From: Microbacterium sp. A20 | Lineage (GTDB): Bacteria; Actinomycetota; Actinomycetes; Actinomycetales; Microbacteriaceae | NCBI RefSeq assembly: GCF_004794515.1 | Contig: NZ_SSDF01000037.1 | Location: 1-50,485 of the forward strand | DNA: 50,485 nt | Reading direction: 5' to 3' | Notes under the pieces: model-generated | The model's database searches: none | The model's input: only the letters and a program-made list of their open reading frames with translations | Told to the model about the DNA's origin: nothing | Position numbers and translations under genes: made by a program | Part shown: piece by piece, positions 43,307 through 50,318 of the stretch | Layout: each line of letters begins with the position of its first letter | Position numbering within the stretch: position 1 is the stretch's first letter

Positions 43307-43760
43307 GTTTCCTGGTGAGCACCGACTCCACGAATCCGGCACCCATCATGCCGTCTTCGGGAGTGGTCGGGCTGCCCTTGGGCATGACTTCCGACCGGAG
43401 CCACTTGCTGGGGTCATCGCTGTCATAGATCACCCGCATGATGATGCCCCTCAGCGGTTCCTGCTGGAACAGGATCGGCATCGGCCACTCCTCCCGGCGC
43501 CAACCATCTTGGCGACCGAGAATCGGCCACGTGCGCTCTCTCAATCCCATGTCGCCGAACCTCCCCTGGAGTATCGACGTCGCGGGAGTCAAATCGCTCA
43601 CGTCGGCGAGCGTGGGGAGCGAGTCATGTCGGGGTCCGAAGAAGTAGCCCGCAAGGATGCCCGCGCGGCTCGCGCGCGCGACGATCCCGATCGCGTAACC
43701 GCCACCCTCGCGAAGCGGCACAGCGAACCACTTGCCCTCGCGGTCATTGACTCCGACCAT
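43296..43760 (-). CDS. immunity 26/phosphotriesterase-like HocA family (Imm26) protein
   Basis: A 154-residue protein. Residues 9-33 (GKWFAVPLREGGGYAIGIVA, then AGILAGYFFG) match the N-terminal beta-strands of the Imm26 family, which contains immunity proteins of polymorphic toxin systems. The middle has RFGDMGLRERTWPILGR, and the C-terminus is variable. The ribosome binding site GAGGAG lies five bases before ATG 43760. It is the last gene of a three-gene minus-strand unit with MafI-like and DUF4265 genes. No cognate toxin is present, so it is an orphan immunity gene or has been moved here. Confidence 0.72.
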   Translation of the reverse strand: MVGVNDREGKWFAVPLREGGGYAIGIVARASRAGILAGYFFGPRHDSLPTLADVSDLTPATSILQGRFGDMGLRERTWPILGRQDGWRREEWPMPILFQQEPLRGIIMRVIYDSDDPSKWLRSEVMPKGSPTTPEDGMMGAGFVESVLTRKLSS

Positions 43761-43796
43761 CTCAACTCCTCTTCACACGCGAGATGCGAACACAAC

Positions 43797-44069
43797 TCAT
43801 TCGGTCGAGTCCTCCCAGAGGTGATTCGTGAGCGCCGCATCTCCTCCTAGAGCAGACCCGATGACTTCGAGCCCCCGAATAGTCTCAGGACGCAACGAAA
43901 TCTCCCACTCGTGTATCTGCGTGCACAGTGTTTCAAAGGCGACCAGCGTCTCTCCGACATCGATCAGCGACTGTACGTTTTCGTAGTCCTCGGCAGGAAG
44001 CCCGGGTGTTGCACGCAGCGCCTGCCGCAAGAGTGCCTTTGCTTGCTCGGGTGAAAGTTCTGTTGTCAT
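43797..44069 (-). CDS. MafI-family-like small immunity protein
   Basis: A 90-residue, all-helical acidic protein. The core LPAEDYENVQSLIDVGETLVAFETLCTQIHEWEI has the pattern of MafI-type immunity proteins and similar helical immunity proteins: a GE turn between two helices, then a Leu-Cys helix ending in acidic residues. MafI neutralises MafB toxins in Neisseria; here no MafB is seen. ATG 44069 overlaps the stop of a short cryptic frame (44066-44197) by 4 bases. The start lacks a clear ribosome binding site, which suggests coupling. Confidence 0.6.
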   Translation of the reverse strand: MTTELSPEQAKALLRQALRATPGLPAEDYENVQSLIDVGETLVAFETLCTQIHEWEISLRPETIRGLEVIGSALGGDAALTNHLWEDSTE

Positions 44070-44174
44070 TGAATCGGGAACCCCGTGATGCTGCTCAGGA
44101 CCTGGGAAATTCCCTGATCTCCGACGAAAATACGTCGCCGTGGTTGCGCCTTTGAAGTGAGCGACACCTCCCGC

Positions 44175-44636
44175 TCATGCAGTTCTACCAGTCTCAAACA
44201 CAAGGACTCCTCGCGCCTCCATCTGCTGGAGCAAATTGGCAATCTCCTGAGCCATGACGTATTTGTCGGCGTCGATCGCGAATAGGATCGGGGACGACCA
44301 TTCGACCAACCCGCCTAGCGCTTCGATAGGACGAACCACATCCGGGGCGCCCGAGGAGGTCGAATTCTTCAAGTGAACTCGGAAGACATATCGACCCGAG
44401 TGCTCGACTACGCGTTGGACTGTGAGGGACGCGTCTACTTCGACTACGCCGCCCAGGGCAATGTCATACGCGAAAAAAGGTATGCAGCAGATTTCGAATC
44501 TAGACTCCGATATTCTTCTCGCCCACAACTGCTCAGTCGCTACATCAGTACTCCCCGGGGCTATCGGGATTCCGATGACAAAATCCGATCGCTCACGCCA
44601 CACAGGCTCGCGGTGCACTGCTTCCTGATGAACCAT
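44175..44636 (-). CDS. DUF4265-domain protein, probable immunity protein
   Basis: A 153-residue protein. EQLWARRISESRFEICCIPFFAYDIALGGVVEV is broken here by position (residues 36-68) and matches the DUF4265 signature (IPFFAYxxxxGDVV); the C-terminal half is an alpha/beta domain ending QQMEARGVLVFETG. DUF4265 proteins are found beside toxins and in immunity arrays. ATG 44636 is the first start, but no ribosome binding site precedes it. GTG 44618 has AGGAAG close upstream and would also fit the promoter candidate at 44637-44664. It heads the minus-strand trio. Base composition drops to roughly 40% GC in parts of the gene. Confidence 0.7.
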   Translation of the reverse strand: MVHQEAVHREPVWRERSDFVIGIPIAPGSTDVATEQLWARRISESRFEICCIPFFAYDIALGGVVEVDASLTVQRVVEHSGRYVFRVHLKNSTSSGAPDVVRPIEALGGLVEWSSPILFAIDADKYVMAQEIANLLQQMEARGVLVFETGRTA

Positions 44637-44664
44637 CTACTATCAACACCATTCTGGAGGTCAA
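44637..44664 (-). promoter_or_regulatory. promoter candidate for the minus-strand immunity trio
   Basis: On the minus strand TTGACC (44664-44659) and TAGTAG (44642-44637) are 16 bases apart. If used, transcription begins near 44630, which favours the GTG 44618 start for the DUF4265 gene. Confidence 0.35.
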
Positions 44665-44909
44665 GCTCCTCGATACCCCGAGGGAAGGGTCAACCGGACA
44701 GTAGCGCCCTCCTTGGAGTCGTTGCACCGTTCTCCTCTTCAGCGCCGGCTTCCGCCACGCTGCGCTCAGAATAGCGTTCGTCGGCGGATTGTCGGACTGA
44801 CGATGCATAGATGGCATGTTCGACGATAGGATCTCGATCGACCGCGAAGCGACCGGGCGAGCGGCCCAACGATTCAACCCCGACGAGGGGGATATGGATT
44901 CGATCCTCG
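44665..44909. other. intergenic region between divergent immunity units
   Basis: This region separates the minus-strand trio from the long plus-strand operon. It must hold the plus-strand promoter, but I could not assign one with confidence. A short open frame begins at ATG 44816 (MFDDRISIDREATG...) and overlaps the next gene; it has no ribosome binding site, and I do not call it. Confidence 0.35.
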
Positions 44910-45395
44910 ATGATCCTTTCGGAAGTGTTCGCCGCCGCTCGTTCGAGCCGGATCGAATGGGACGGCCCGCTTTATGGCCTGTACCCACTGCCTACGGAAT
45001 CTTCGGCGTTGCGCCTGTCCTTCCGGTCGCAGAGCTCCAGGTTGCGTCAGGGGATTTGCTTGAAGATCTCTAGCGGGAGCCTGGTAGTGAATGGTCACAC
45101 GGCACGGGATCTCGTGCTCTGGGAGGACACCGCGCCCCGTGATGTCGAAGTCTTGGTGAGATGGCACGGCGCCTCCGACCGGTCGTTGCGCGTGTGGAAC
45201 TGTTGGGAACGCAACGGCCTCACAGATGCGTGGACGGGCAACTCCGGCTTTCGTGTTGAAGAAGTAGGCGACGGCGTGGTCGTGCTTCGGTGCAGCGACG
45301 GGGATGGAGATCCAGATTTTCAGAACTTGGTCGTCTCCATCCAGATCGAACTCGAGGTCGTATCTGCACAGCGAGCAACGGAATCGATCGAATGA
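44910..45395 (+). CDS. hypothetical protein, first gene of plus-strand immunity array
   Basis: A 161-residue protein that I do not recognise. The C-terminal part (ISSGSLVVNGHTARDLVLWE, VRVWNCWERNGLTDAW-like, VVVLRCSDGDGDPDFQNLVV) predicts a compact beta-rich fold with conserved Trp and Asp/Gly turns, like many immunity proteins. ATG 44910 is weakly preceded by a purine-rich stretch; GTG 44925 is an alternative, and the open frame extends to 44811. It overlaps the next gene by 4 bases (ATGA), so the two are coupled. The role is inferred only from its place at the head of the array. Confidence 0.65.
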   Translation: MILSEVFAAARSSRIEWDGPLYGLYPLPTESSALRLSFRSQSSRLRQGICLKISSGSLVVNGHTARDLVLWEDTAPRDVEVLVRWHGASDRSLRVWNCWERNGLTDAWTGNSGFRVEEVGDGVVVLRCSDGDGDPDFQNLVVSIQIELEVVSAQRATESIE

Positions 45396-45832
45396 ATGCA
45401 CCTGGTCTTGACTTCGCGGTCGGCGGGGCGCTCGGCGACTCAGACCCCGCGAGTCTCACCTGGAAGCGTGCTATTGCCAGCCTTGGACAAGAGGTCCAAA
45501 TCCTCTCGCAGGATGTGGAGACCCCAATGCGCGTGAACGTGGTCTTCTGCGTCGCGGGTCGGTTGTGGTCCCCCGAATATCAGGGAGTTCGCGCTCGGAG
45601 AATGAGTGCGAAGTACAAGCTGCTGATCGTCAACGTGGGGATTGTGGAGGAACCTGTGCCGGACTATCGGGAACACTTGTTGACGGTGCTCGCCGCCGCC
45701 GTCAGCGAAGCCGACCGCGTAGCCTCCCGCAAATTCCCCGGCGGCCTCGCGGAGATTCGCGCGATCGTCGCGCGACTGTCCGTAACCGAGCCTGCCTTGG
45801 CGCAGCCTAAACCAAGCAGGCTGAGCAAATGA
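45392..45832 (+). CDS. hypothetical immunity-array protein, paralogue A of a duplicated family
   Basis: A 146-residue protein, roughly half identical by eye to the product of 47324-47752. Shared blocks are FAVG..LGDSD, SL.WKR, GRLW, GVRARR, HLL, AV.EAD and the C-terminal EIRA.VA.LSV. The order of predicted elements is beta-beta, a basic RARR turn, beta, and a long C-terminal helix (YREHLLTVLAAAVSEADRVA). I do not recognise the family. It overlaps the genes on both sides by 4 bases. Two related copies in one array suggest duplication and divergence to recognise related toxins. Confidence 0.75.
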   Translation: MNAPGLDFAVGGALGDSDPASLTWKRAIASLGQEVQILSQDVETPMRVNVVFCVAGRLWSPEYQGVRARRMSAKYKLLIVNVGIVEEPVPDYREHLLTVLAAAVSEADRVASRKFPGGLAEIRAIVARLSVTEPALAQPKPSRLSK

Positions 45833-46800
45833 GTGATTTTGTCGATCTGTTCGCCAAAAGGAACCGCGGGTGGCCGTGGCCGGAGAGGTCGTTCGGCCTG
45901 ACACCGATGTATGGCGAGGACGGTTGGTGTCATGCCTGTGGTGTGCCGAGTCGTCAGCAGCAGGGCTCGCTCATCCTCCAGCAGCGTGGACTGACCGTGA
46001 GCGGCGCGTGGATGCCGAACTGGCGATTCGACACTCTTTGCATGGCGCGGGATGTGGCGGAGGAAGTTTCTTCGCGATTCGACATCGAAACGCGTGAAGT
46101 GAAATGGGCGAGAAGCTCGCCTGGTGATGCGGTTCAGATCGTGATCCCGTCGACGACGGAGAAGTGGTTCGAGGGCGAAGCCCTGGCCGCCAACGCTATT
46201 GGCCTGCATGGTAAGGCCGGTGCCGTGTGCGGAACGTGCGGCATCTGGCGTTGGATGCCCCTGTGGTGGGGAAAGCTCCCGCCTCTCGTCGACACGTCGA
46301 TTCTCGGTGGTTACGACATCGTGGCGAGCCCGGAGTGGTTCGGGGCTGGTTGGAAGGCATTCCGTCAAGTTCTTGTGCGAAGAGAGCTGGCAGAGGCGCT
46401 CGCGACGGCCAGTCCTCGGGACTTCGCCGTAAAGGAGGTTTCCGAGTTGACCGCTGGTGTCGCGGGAGCTGGACAGCAGCAGTCGGACGTTCCACGCAGG
46501 TCTGTGTCGGTGCCGGCAGGTGCCGTATCGGAGGTCTTCGGTGCGGAGTTGCTGACTGCATCTGCTGTGCAAGGGGCGCCGTCTCCGGACGCGCGGCGAG
46601 CAGCGGAACACGCCCGGGCGATGTTGCAACGGAGCAACGGTCAGGCGAGTGCGGATGCGTTGGCAGAAGTTGCCCGGACCATGTTCGACGGGGGCGAAAT
46701 CGCCGAGGCCTTGTCGTTGTGGCAGCAGGCCGAAGCACACGGGAGCGTCGCAGCTCACCGTGCACTGCGCTCGATCGGCTACGGGGAGTCCGACCGATGA
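45829..46800 (+). CDS. double-CXXCG motif protein (SitI6-like immunity) with Sel1-like tail
   Basis: A 323-residue protein, the longest in the array. The two zinc-knuckle-like motifs are CHACG (Cys34, Cys37) and CGTCG (Cys134, Cys137), separated by about 100 residues, which is the layout of double-CXXCG proteins that include the Myxococcus SitI immunity proteins. The region WMPNWRFDTLCMARDVAEEV and GGYDIVASPEWF also fits. Residues ~255-320 (RRAAEHARAMLQRSNGQ, GEIAEALSLWQQAEAHGSVAAHRAL) resemble Sel1/TPR repeats, an unusual addition. It overlaps neighbours by 4 bases at both ends. Confidence 0.7.
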   Translation: MSDFVDLFAKRNRGWPWPERSFGLTPMYGEDGWCHACGVPSRQQQGSLILQQRGLTVSGAWMPNWRFDTLCMARDVAEEVSSRFDIETREVKWARSSPGDAVQIVIPSTTEKWFEGEALAANAIGLHGKAGAVCGTCGIWRWMPLWWGKLPPLVDTSILGGYDIVASPEWFGAGWKAFRQVLVRRELAEALATASPRDFAVKEVSELTAGVAGAGQQQSDVPRRSVSVPAGAVSEVFGAELLTASAVQGAPSPDARRAAEHARAMLQRSNGQASADALAEVARTMFDGGEIAEALSLWQQAEAHGSVAAHRALRSIGYGESDR

Positions 46801-47327
46801 GGGAGTATCTGGGTTGGGACGATAAGCACTGGATCCTCATTGCTTTCGTCTTCGACGTGGGCGGCCGAGTGACGGCAGACCGGCTGGCGGCATCTGCCTC
46901 GTCCCCGGACCGTGTGGAGCCCTATGTGCTGTACGGACCCACGGACGTAGCAGATAAGCCCTCGGGGATCATCGAACTCGACTTCTACTTCTCGACCTTC
47001 CCGGCGCCGCTGGATCAGACCATCCAGACAATCTCGAGCGAGATACTCGCGCTGGGTGGTCAATTCCTCTGGTTTGGTTTCGAAGGCAGCTTTCAGTACG
47101 AGAACCTTCTCGTGGCGCGAGATGTCTATGCCGTCTCGACAAGCGAGGGCCTGGCGATCGCGTCGACAGAAGAGAAAAGACGATCCGCCAGGTGGGAATC
47201 CACGCTTGCTGGCGCGAGCGTAGAGATCTACGCCCTGCTCGAAGGGGTGATGCCGGGTCTCGCGGCTGCTGGATATGGGACCACTGTCCCGTCCAGCGTC
47301 AACCCCGCGGACGGACCGATCGGATGA
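46797..47327 (+). CDS. hypothetical immunity-array protein
   Basis: A 176-residue soluble protein that I cannot assign. It starts WDDKHWILIAFVFDVGGRV and contains YVLYGPTDVADKPSG, IIELDFYFSTFPAPLDQTI and FLWFGFEGSFQYENLLVARDVYAV, an alternating hydrophobic/acidic pattern typical of small alpha/beta immunity proteins. ATG 46797 overlaps the double-CXXCG stop by 4 bases and its own stop overlaps the next start by 4 bases. The frame is open far upstream, but that part runs through the neighbouring gene. Confidence 0.68.
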   Translation: MREYLGWDDKHWILIAFVFDVGGRVTADRLAASASSPDRVEPYVLYGPTDVADKPSGIIELDFYFSTFPAPLDQTIQTISSEILALGGQFLWFGFEGSFQYENLLVARDVYAVSTSEGLAIASTEEKRRSARWESTLAGASVEIYALLEGVMPGLAAAGYGTTVPSSVNPADGPIG

Positions 47328-47752
47328 GTGCTCCGGAGTGGGTCTTTGCGGTCGGCACAGTTCTCGGGGACTCGGATTCCACGAGCCTCGGCTGGAAGCG
47401 TTCCACCACGAACCTCTCAAAGGAAGTTCGAACTCTCGCTACCGATCTGTCCAGTCCTGTGCGGCTGAATGTGATCTTCCATATCGATGGACGACTGTGG
47501 CCGATCAAGTTCCACGGAGTCCGCGCGCGAAGGATCAACGCCAAACGGAACCTCCTGGTCGTCGATGTGGGTGTTACCAAGGATCCGGTCGATGACGCCA
47601 GAGCCCACTTGTTGGCGTTGCTCGTATCCGCGGTGGACGAAGCCGACAAGGTCGTGTCGAGTAGATTCCCCGAGGGGTTGCGAGAGATTCGCGCGGTCGT
47701 CGCTCAACTCTCCGTGGACTGCTCGCCCATCCAGACCGAAAGACCTCGATGA
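47324..47752 (+). CDS. hypothetical immunity-array protein, paralogue B of a duplicated family
   Basis: A 142-residue protein, paralogous to the product of 45392-45832; both begin with M-x-A-P and share FAVG, LGDSD, WKR, NV.F, GRLW, GVRARR, LL.V.VG, HLL.L and EIRA.VA.LSV. The C-terminal tails differ completely. It lies two genes downstream of its paralogue, separated by the double-CXXCG gene and an unrelated gene, so it is not a simple tandem copy. The next gene starts 4 bases after the stop. Confidence 0.75.
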   Translation: MSAPEWVFAVGTVLGDSDSTSLGWKRSTTNLSKEVRTLATDLSSPVRLNVIFHIDGRLWPIKFHGVRARRINAKRNLLVVDVGVTKDPVDDARAHLLALLVSAVDEADKVVSSRFPEGLREIRAVVAQLSVDCSPIQTERPR

Positions 47753-47756
47753 GACG

Positions 47757-48236
47757 ATGACCACGTCAACTGAACTTCGTAAGGCGTACTCGCGAGCACT
47801 GCGAGAAGCAGGGTTCACGGGTCGACGTTCGGTGTGGCGCTATCTGGGCCACGACCTTCAATGGACTTGTCAGATCAGCGTCTCGAACTGGGGGCGACAG
47901 GTGTCCCTGGATATCGGCCTCGATCCTCTGACCCACGAAGTTCTTTCGCGCGCGGACGACTCTCCGATAGTCCTGTACCTGGAGACCTTTACCGGTCTGG
48001 ACGATGCGCTTGAGGCAGCGGGCACCGATCGCATCGAGGTCAGCCGGGCCGGGCGGCTCGATTCTGACCTCGGTGTCGACGAGCGCGAGGTCGTGATCGT
48101 GATGGCTGCGGCAGCTGTGCACTCTTACGTACAGGCCAGGGAGGATCTCGATTCGGTGCGCTCCGCCTTTCGGCGAGGCGAGTTTCGCACCGGGTTCATT
48201 CGCAAGGACGTGAGAGAGGCGCTTGCCAGAGAATGA
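47757..48236 (+). CDS. hypothetical immunity-array protein (possible DUF4304-like)
   Basis: A 159-residue protein. The N-terminal ELRKAYSRALREAGFTGRRSVWRY followed by WTCQISVSNWGRQVSLDIGLDP (each within residues 5-60) resembles the DUF4304 pattern of a helix, an aromatic strand and a Gln/Ser-Trp strand, but the match is weak. Acidic residues dominate the second half (DDALEAAGTDRIEV, LGVDEREVVIVMAA), consistent with an inhibitor of a basic nuclease. It overlaps the next start by 4 bases. The frame continues past the stop into coding-like sequence (see findings). Confidence 0.65.
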   Translation: MTTSTELRKAYSRALREAGFTGRRSVWRYLGHDLQWTCQISVSNWGRQVSLDIGLDPLTHEVLSRADDSPIVLYLETFTGLDDALEAAGTDRIEVSRAGRLDSDLGVDEREVVIVMAAAAVHSYVQAREDLDSVRSAFRRGEFRTGFIRKDVREALARE

Positions 48237-48622
48237 CTGAGAACATCGACGGCGGCTGTGCAAGCGGGATTCAGCGCAGACTACCTGGTGGCGGAGCACC
48301 TCCGTCCGGGAGCGCGAATGATGGTGATTTACGACCAGGAATGGAGGAATACCTCGTCCGGGTGCAGGAAACGTTGCGTCAGGCAGCGGAATACCTTCCG
48401 TCGGAGTCATTGCGTTATGCACGGAGCATGATCGAGCACGGCGAGGCCCCAGAAGGACTATGCCAGCTGGCGTGGGCCATCGTTACGGAGAAAGCCAGTG
48501 TTCCTCGGAGCCTTGTGGACGCGATTCATCGAGACATCGACGGCCTTGTCGAGGATGAATTCATGCCGCCGAACCTCAGCGAGTACATCTCGTCGAGCGA
48601 AGGCGGCGAGACGAGCCTGTAG
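48233..48622 (+). CDS. small helical immunity-like protein, N-terminus uncertain
   Basis: A 129-residue open frame whose first 36 residues are Gly/Ala-rich and unlike a protein, while residues 37-120 (MEEYLVRVQETLRQAAEYLP, SLRYARSMIEHGEAPEGLCQLAW) are clearly helical and recall the MafI-like pattern with a GE turn. ATG 48233 overlaps the previous stop by 4 bases, but ATG 48341 begins the folded part; AGGA lies directly against it without spacing. The region 48240-48340 is better coding in a different frame, so the gene probably sits on the remains of another. Confidence 0.55.
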   Translation: MTENIDGGCASGIQRRLPGGGAPPSGSANDGDLRPGMEEYLVRVQETLRQAAEYLPSESLRYARSMIEHGEAPEGLCQLAWAIVTEKASVPRSLVDAIHRDIDGLVEDEFMPPNLSEYISSSEGGETSL

Positions 48623-48650
48623 TTGATCAGTGAGCTGAGGAGACGATGAG

Positions 48651-49070
48651 ATGAAACTCTTGGAACCCGATAGTCGTGACGCCGAGAAGCACCGTATCGG
48701 CGAAGAAGAAGTCACGATTGTGGCCACGAGGAATGAGCTCATGCTGCTGGCCAACTCGCTCAATGAGGCGCTTGAGGCCGTTGAAGACTGGGAGTTCGAA
48801 GCGGAAGGGGCCAGCATGGAGGGTGAACGTGTCGACCTCAAGGACATGGATCGCGACGAGTTCACCCGATTTCTCGTGCGGCTGGCGAATTCTGCGCAAG
48901 AGACGCCCGAGGCGTGGGAGAACGCTTCCGTTCCTGATTTCCTTCGAGCATGGGCGGGATGGATCAGCGATATGGATGGATACTTCCTGAACAGCGGACA
49001 GGATATCCCCCAGGGAGCTTCATGGCAGCTGATCGCGCAGTCCCTTCTTGCCGCTCGAGTGTACGAATAG
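48651..49070 (+). CDS. DUF7660-like protein, probable immunity protein
   Basis: A 139-residue acidic protein. The C-terminal half (DEFTRFLVRLANSAQETPE, WENASVPDFLRAWAGWISDM, DGYFLNSGQ and ASWQLIAQSLLAARVYE) matches the DUF7660 pattern of WEN, a W-D-x-D-G-Y turn, and a terminal A..YE. The N-terminal half (VTIVATRNELMLLANSLNEAL) is an added strand-helix unit seen in other small actinobacterial proteins. CTGAGGAG lies about 10 bases before ATG 48651, a real ribosome binding site. It follows the previous gene by 28 bases. Confidence 0.68.
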   Translation: MKLLEPDSRDAEKHRIGEEEVTIVATRNELMLLANSLNEALEAVEDWEFEAEGASMEGERVDLKDMDRDEFTRFLVRLANSAQETPEAWENASVPDFLRAWAGWISDMDGYFLNSGQDIPQGASWQLIAQSLLAARVYE

Positions 49071-49071
49071 G

Positions 49072-49287
49072 ATGGCCAGCCACGCGCGTGCCGCGCTCCC
49101 CCACCATGTCCCGACGACCACGCACATCGATGTCGTGAAATGGGGAGGCGGAGTGCTCACCTGGCTCACCGATAGAGGAGAGTACGGATCTCCGATATCA
49201 CCAGAACAACCTCTCGAACCGGCCAGCGACGAAACCCTTGAACTACTGCGCGGCTACTACAGAGACCGAGAGAGACTCGATGTTTGA
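49072..49287 (+). CDS. small hypothetical protein, possibly a truncated gene
   Basis: A 71-residue open frame that begins one base after the previous stop and ends by overlapping the Tdi1-like gene by 8 bases. It includes HIDVVKWGGGVLTWLTDRGE and PASDETLELLRGYYRDRERL. No family is recognised. The Gly/Trp-rich strand and C-terminal helix look like a fragment of a larger fold, but codon use is normal and the spacing fits a real operon gene. Expression is uncertain. Confidence 0.45.
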   Translation: MASHARAALPHHVPTTTHIDVVKWGGGVLTWLTDRGEYGSPISPEQPLEPASDETLELLRGYYRDRERLDV

Positions 49288-49894
49288 TCAGTTCCGGTCG
49301 GCGTATCAAGTCGATCCCCGCGAGCCAGGCGCGGAGACTGACCTGTGGCGACCTCAAGACTCCGACAGGATCAAGGGGTTCGATCAGTTCGCGGACGAGT
49401 TCACCGGTGCGTCGTTCAACGGTGGGCTGTATCGGTTCCACGATGAGCACTCGGCCGCACTTGCGGCGACGTTCATCAACCAGACATTCCCCCAGTATTC
49501 GGAGCGTACCCTGCCGTTCGGATACGACTGGTTGGGGCGACACTTCCTGTGCGACTTCCGGCGCCAGGTGCGCGATGAACCACAAGTTCTGCTGATCGAT
49601 CCCGGCGCTGGCGAGGCCTTGGAGGTACCCGTCAACTTCACAGAGTTCCATGACGTGGAGCTCGTCGTGGAATCCGACGCCGCGGTAGCAAGCTCCTTGC
49701 ATCGCGAGTGGCTCAGCAGCCAGCCCTCCGCAGTCGCACCCATCCTCAGATCGCAATGCGCCGGCTACTACGTGCCGCTCTTCCTCGGGGGCAGCGACAC
49801 CGCCGACAACCTCTCGCTGACGGATCTCGAGGTCTACTGGGACCTGAGTTCGCAACTATGGAGAATGGCGAACGCGCATGACCCGAGCAACTGA
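49280..49894 (+). CDS. T6SS immunity Tdi1/DUF1851-domain protein (GAD-like)
   Basis: A 204-residue protein. The C-terminal segment CAGYYVPLFLGGSDTADNL (about residues 159-177) and SLTDLEVYWDLSSQL match the Tdi1 C-terminal/DUF1851 signature (G.K.P.FLGG.D...NL...D..VYW). The middle block TLPFGYDWLGRHFLCDFRRQ and VLLIDPGAGEALEVPVNF matches the GAD-like N-terminal part. Tdi1 neutralises the DNase effector Tde1 in Agrobacterium; homologues occur widely in non-T6SS bacteria as orphan immunity proteins. ATG 49280 starts the domain; the frame is open to 49238. It overlaps the neighbouring genes by 8 and 17 bases. Confidence 0.78.
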   Translation: MFDQFRSAYQVDPREPGAETDLWRPQDSDRIKGFDQFADEFTGASFNGGLYRFHDEHSAALAATFINQTFPQYSERTLPFGYDWLGRHFLCDFRRQVRDEPQVLLIDPGAGEALEVPVNFTEFHDVELVVESDAAVASSLHREWLSSQPSAVAPILRSQCAGYYVPLFLGGSDTADNLSLTDLEVYWDLSSQLWRMANAHDPSN

Positions 49895-50318
49895 AGGTTC
49901 CTGGACTCCGATTCTCGCGATCGGCCCTGACGTGTGGCTCGGGCTTCGCGACGACTCGCTCGCGCTCGGCGATCGAATCGCACCCAAACGAGACGTCGAC
50001 GTCACTAATCCCGTCGGTCTCCTCCCCTGCCTCGAACGCCCGTACCGAGACGTCGTGGACGAGCTCAACGTGCGCGAGGCGGAACTGGGGCTGCGGCCCG
50101 GAGAACTCCTGGGCCGAGTGCCGCTCGGCGCGCTGCCACGACTTGCCGTGGACATTCGGATGGACCATTGGGCTCTGCGCGCGTTGGAATGGCTGCCGGA
50201 CATCGCCTCCAAGGAAGAGGCGGAACGTCTCCTCACGCTCGTCGTGGATGCCGAGTGGGCATCGCAGCACACGCGCCATGTGGCGAGCCGGATGCGGGGG
50301 AAGCATTCGGTCTCGTGA
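49878..50318 (+). CDS. hypothetical immunity-array protein
   Basis: A 146-residue soluble protein with no recognised family. It starts TRATEGSWTPILAIGPDVWL, has a short central segment rich in Leu and Pro (LLPCLERPYRDVVDELNV, REAELGLRPGELLGRVPLG), and a C-terminal helix pair (DHWALRALEWLPDIAS, EEAERLLTLVVDAEW). It overlaps the Tdi1-like gene by 17 bases, and its stop overlaps the next GTG by 4. The position in the array is the only basis for an immunity role. Confidence 0.6.
   Translation: MTRATEGSWTPILAIGPDVWLGLRDDSLALGDRIAPKRDVDVTNPVGLLPCLERPYRDVVDELNVREAELGLRPGELLGRVPLGALPRLAVDIRMDHWALRALEWLPDIASKEEAERLLTLVVDAEWASQHTRHVASRMRGKHSVS

Noticed and set aside
44593..44988. A minus-strand frame of 131 codons across the divergent intergenic region.
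   Set aside because: Its composition is Arg/Ser/Pro-rich without a fold-like pattern, and it runs antisense to the start of the plus-strand gene.
44816..45073. An 85-codon frame starting MFDDRISIDREATG at the head of the immunity array.
   Set aside because: It has no ribosome binding site or -10 box at a useful distance and overlaps the better-supported gene at 44910. The first 30 codons look plausible, so an N-terminal fragment cannot be fully excluded.
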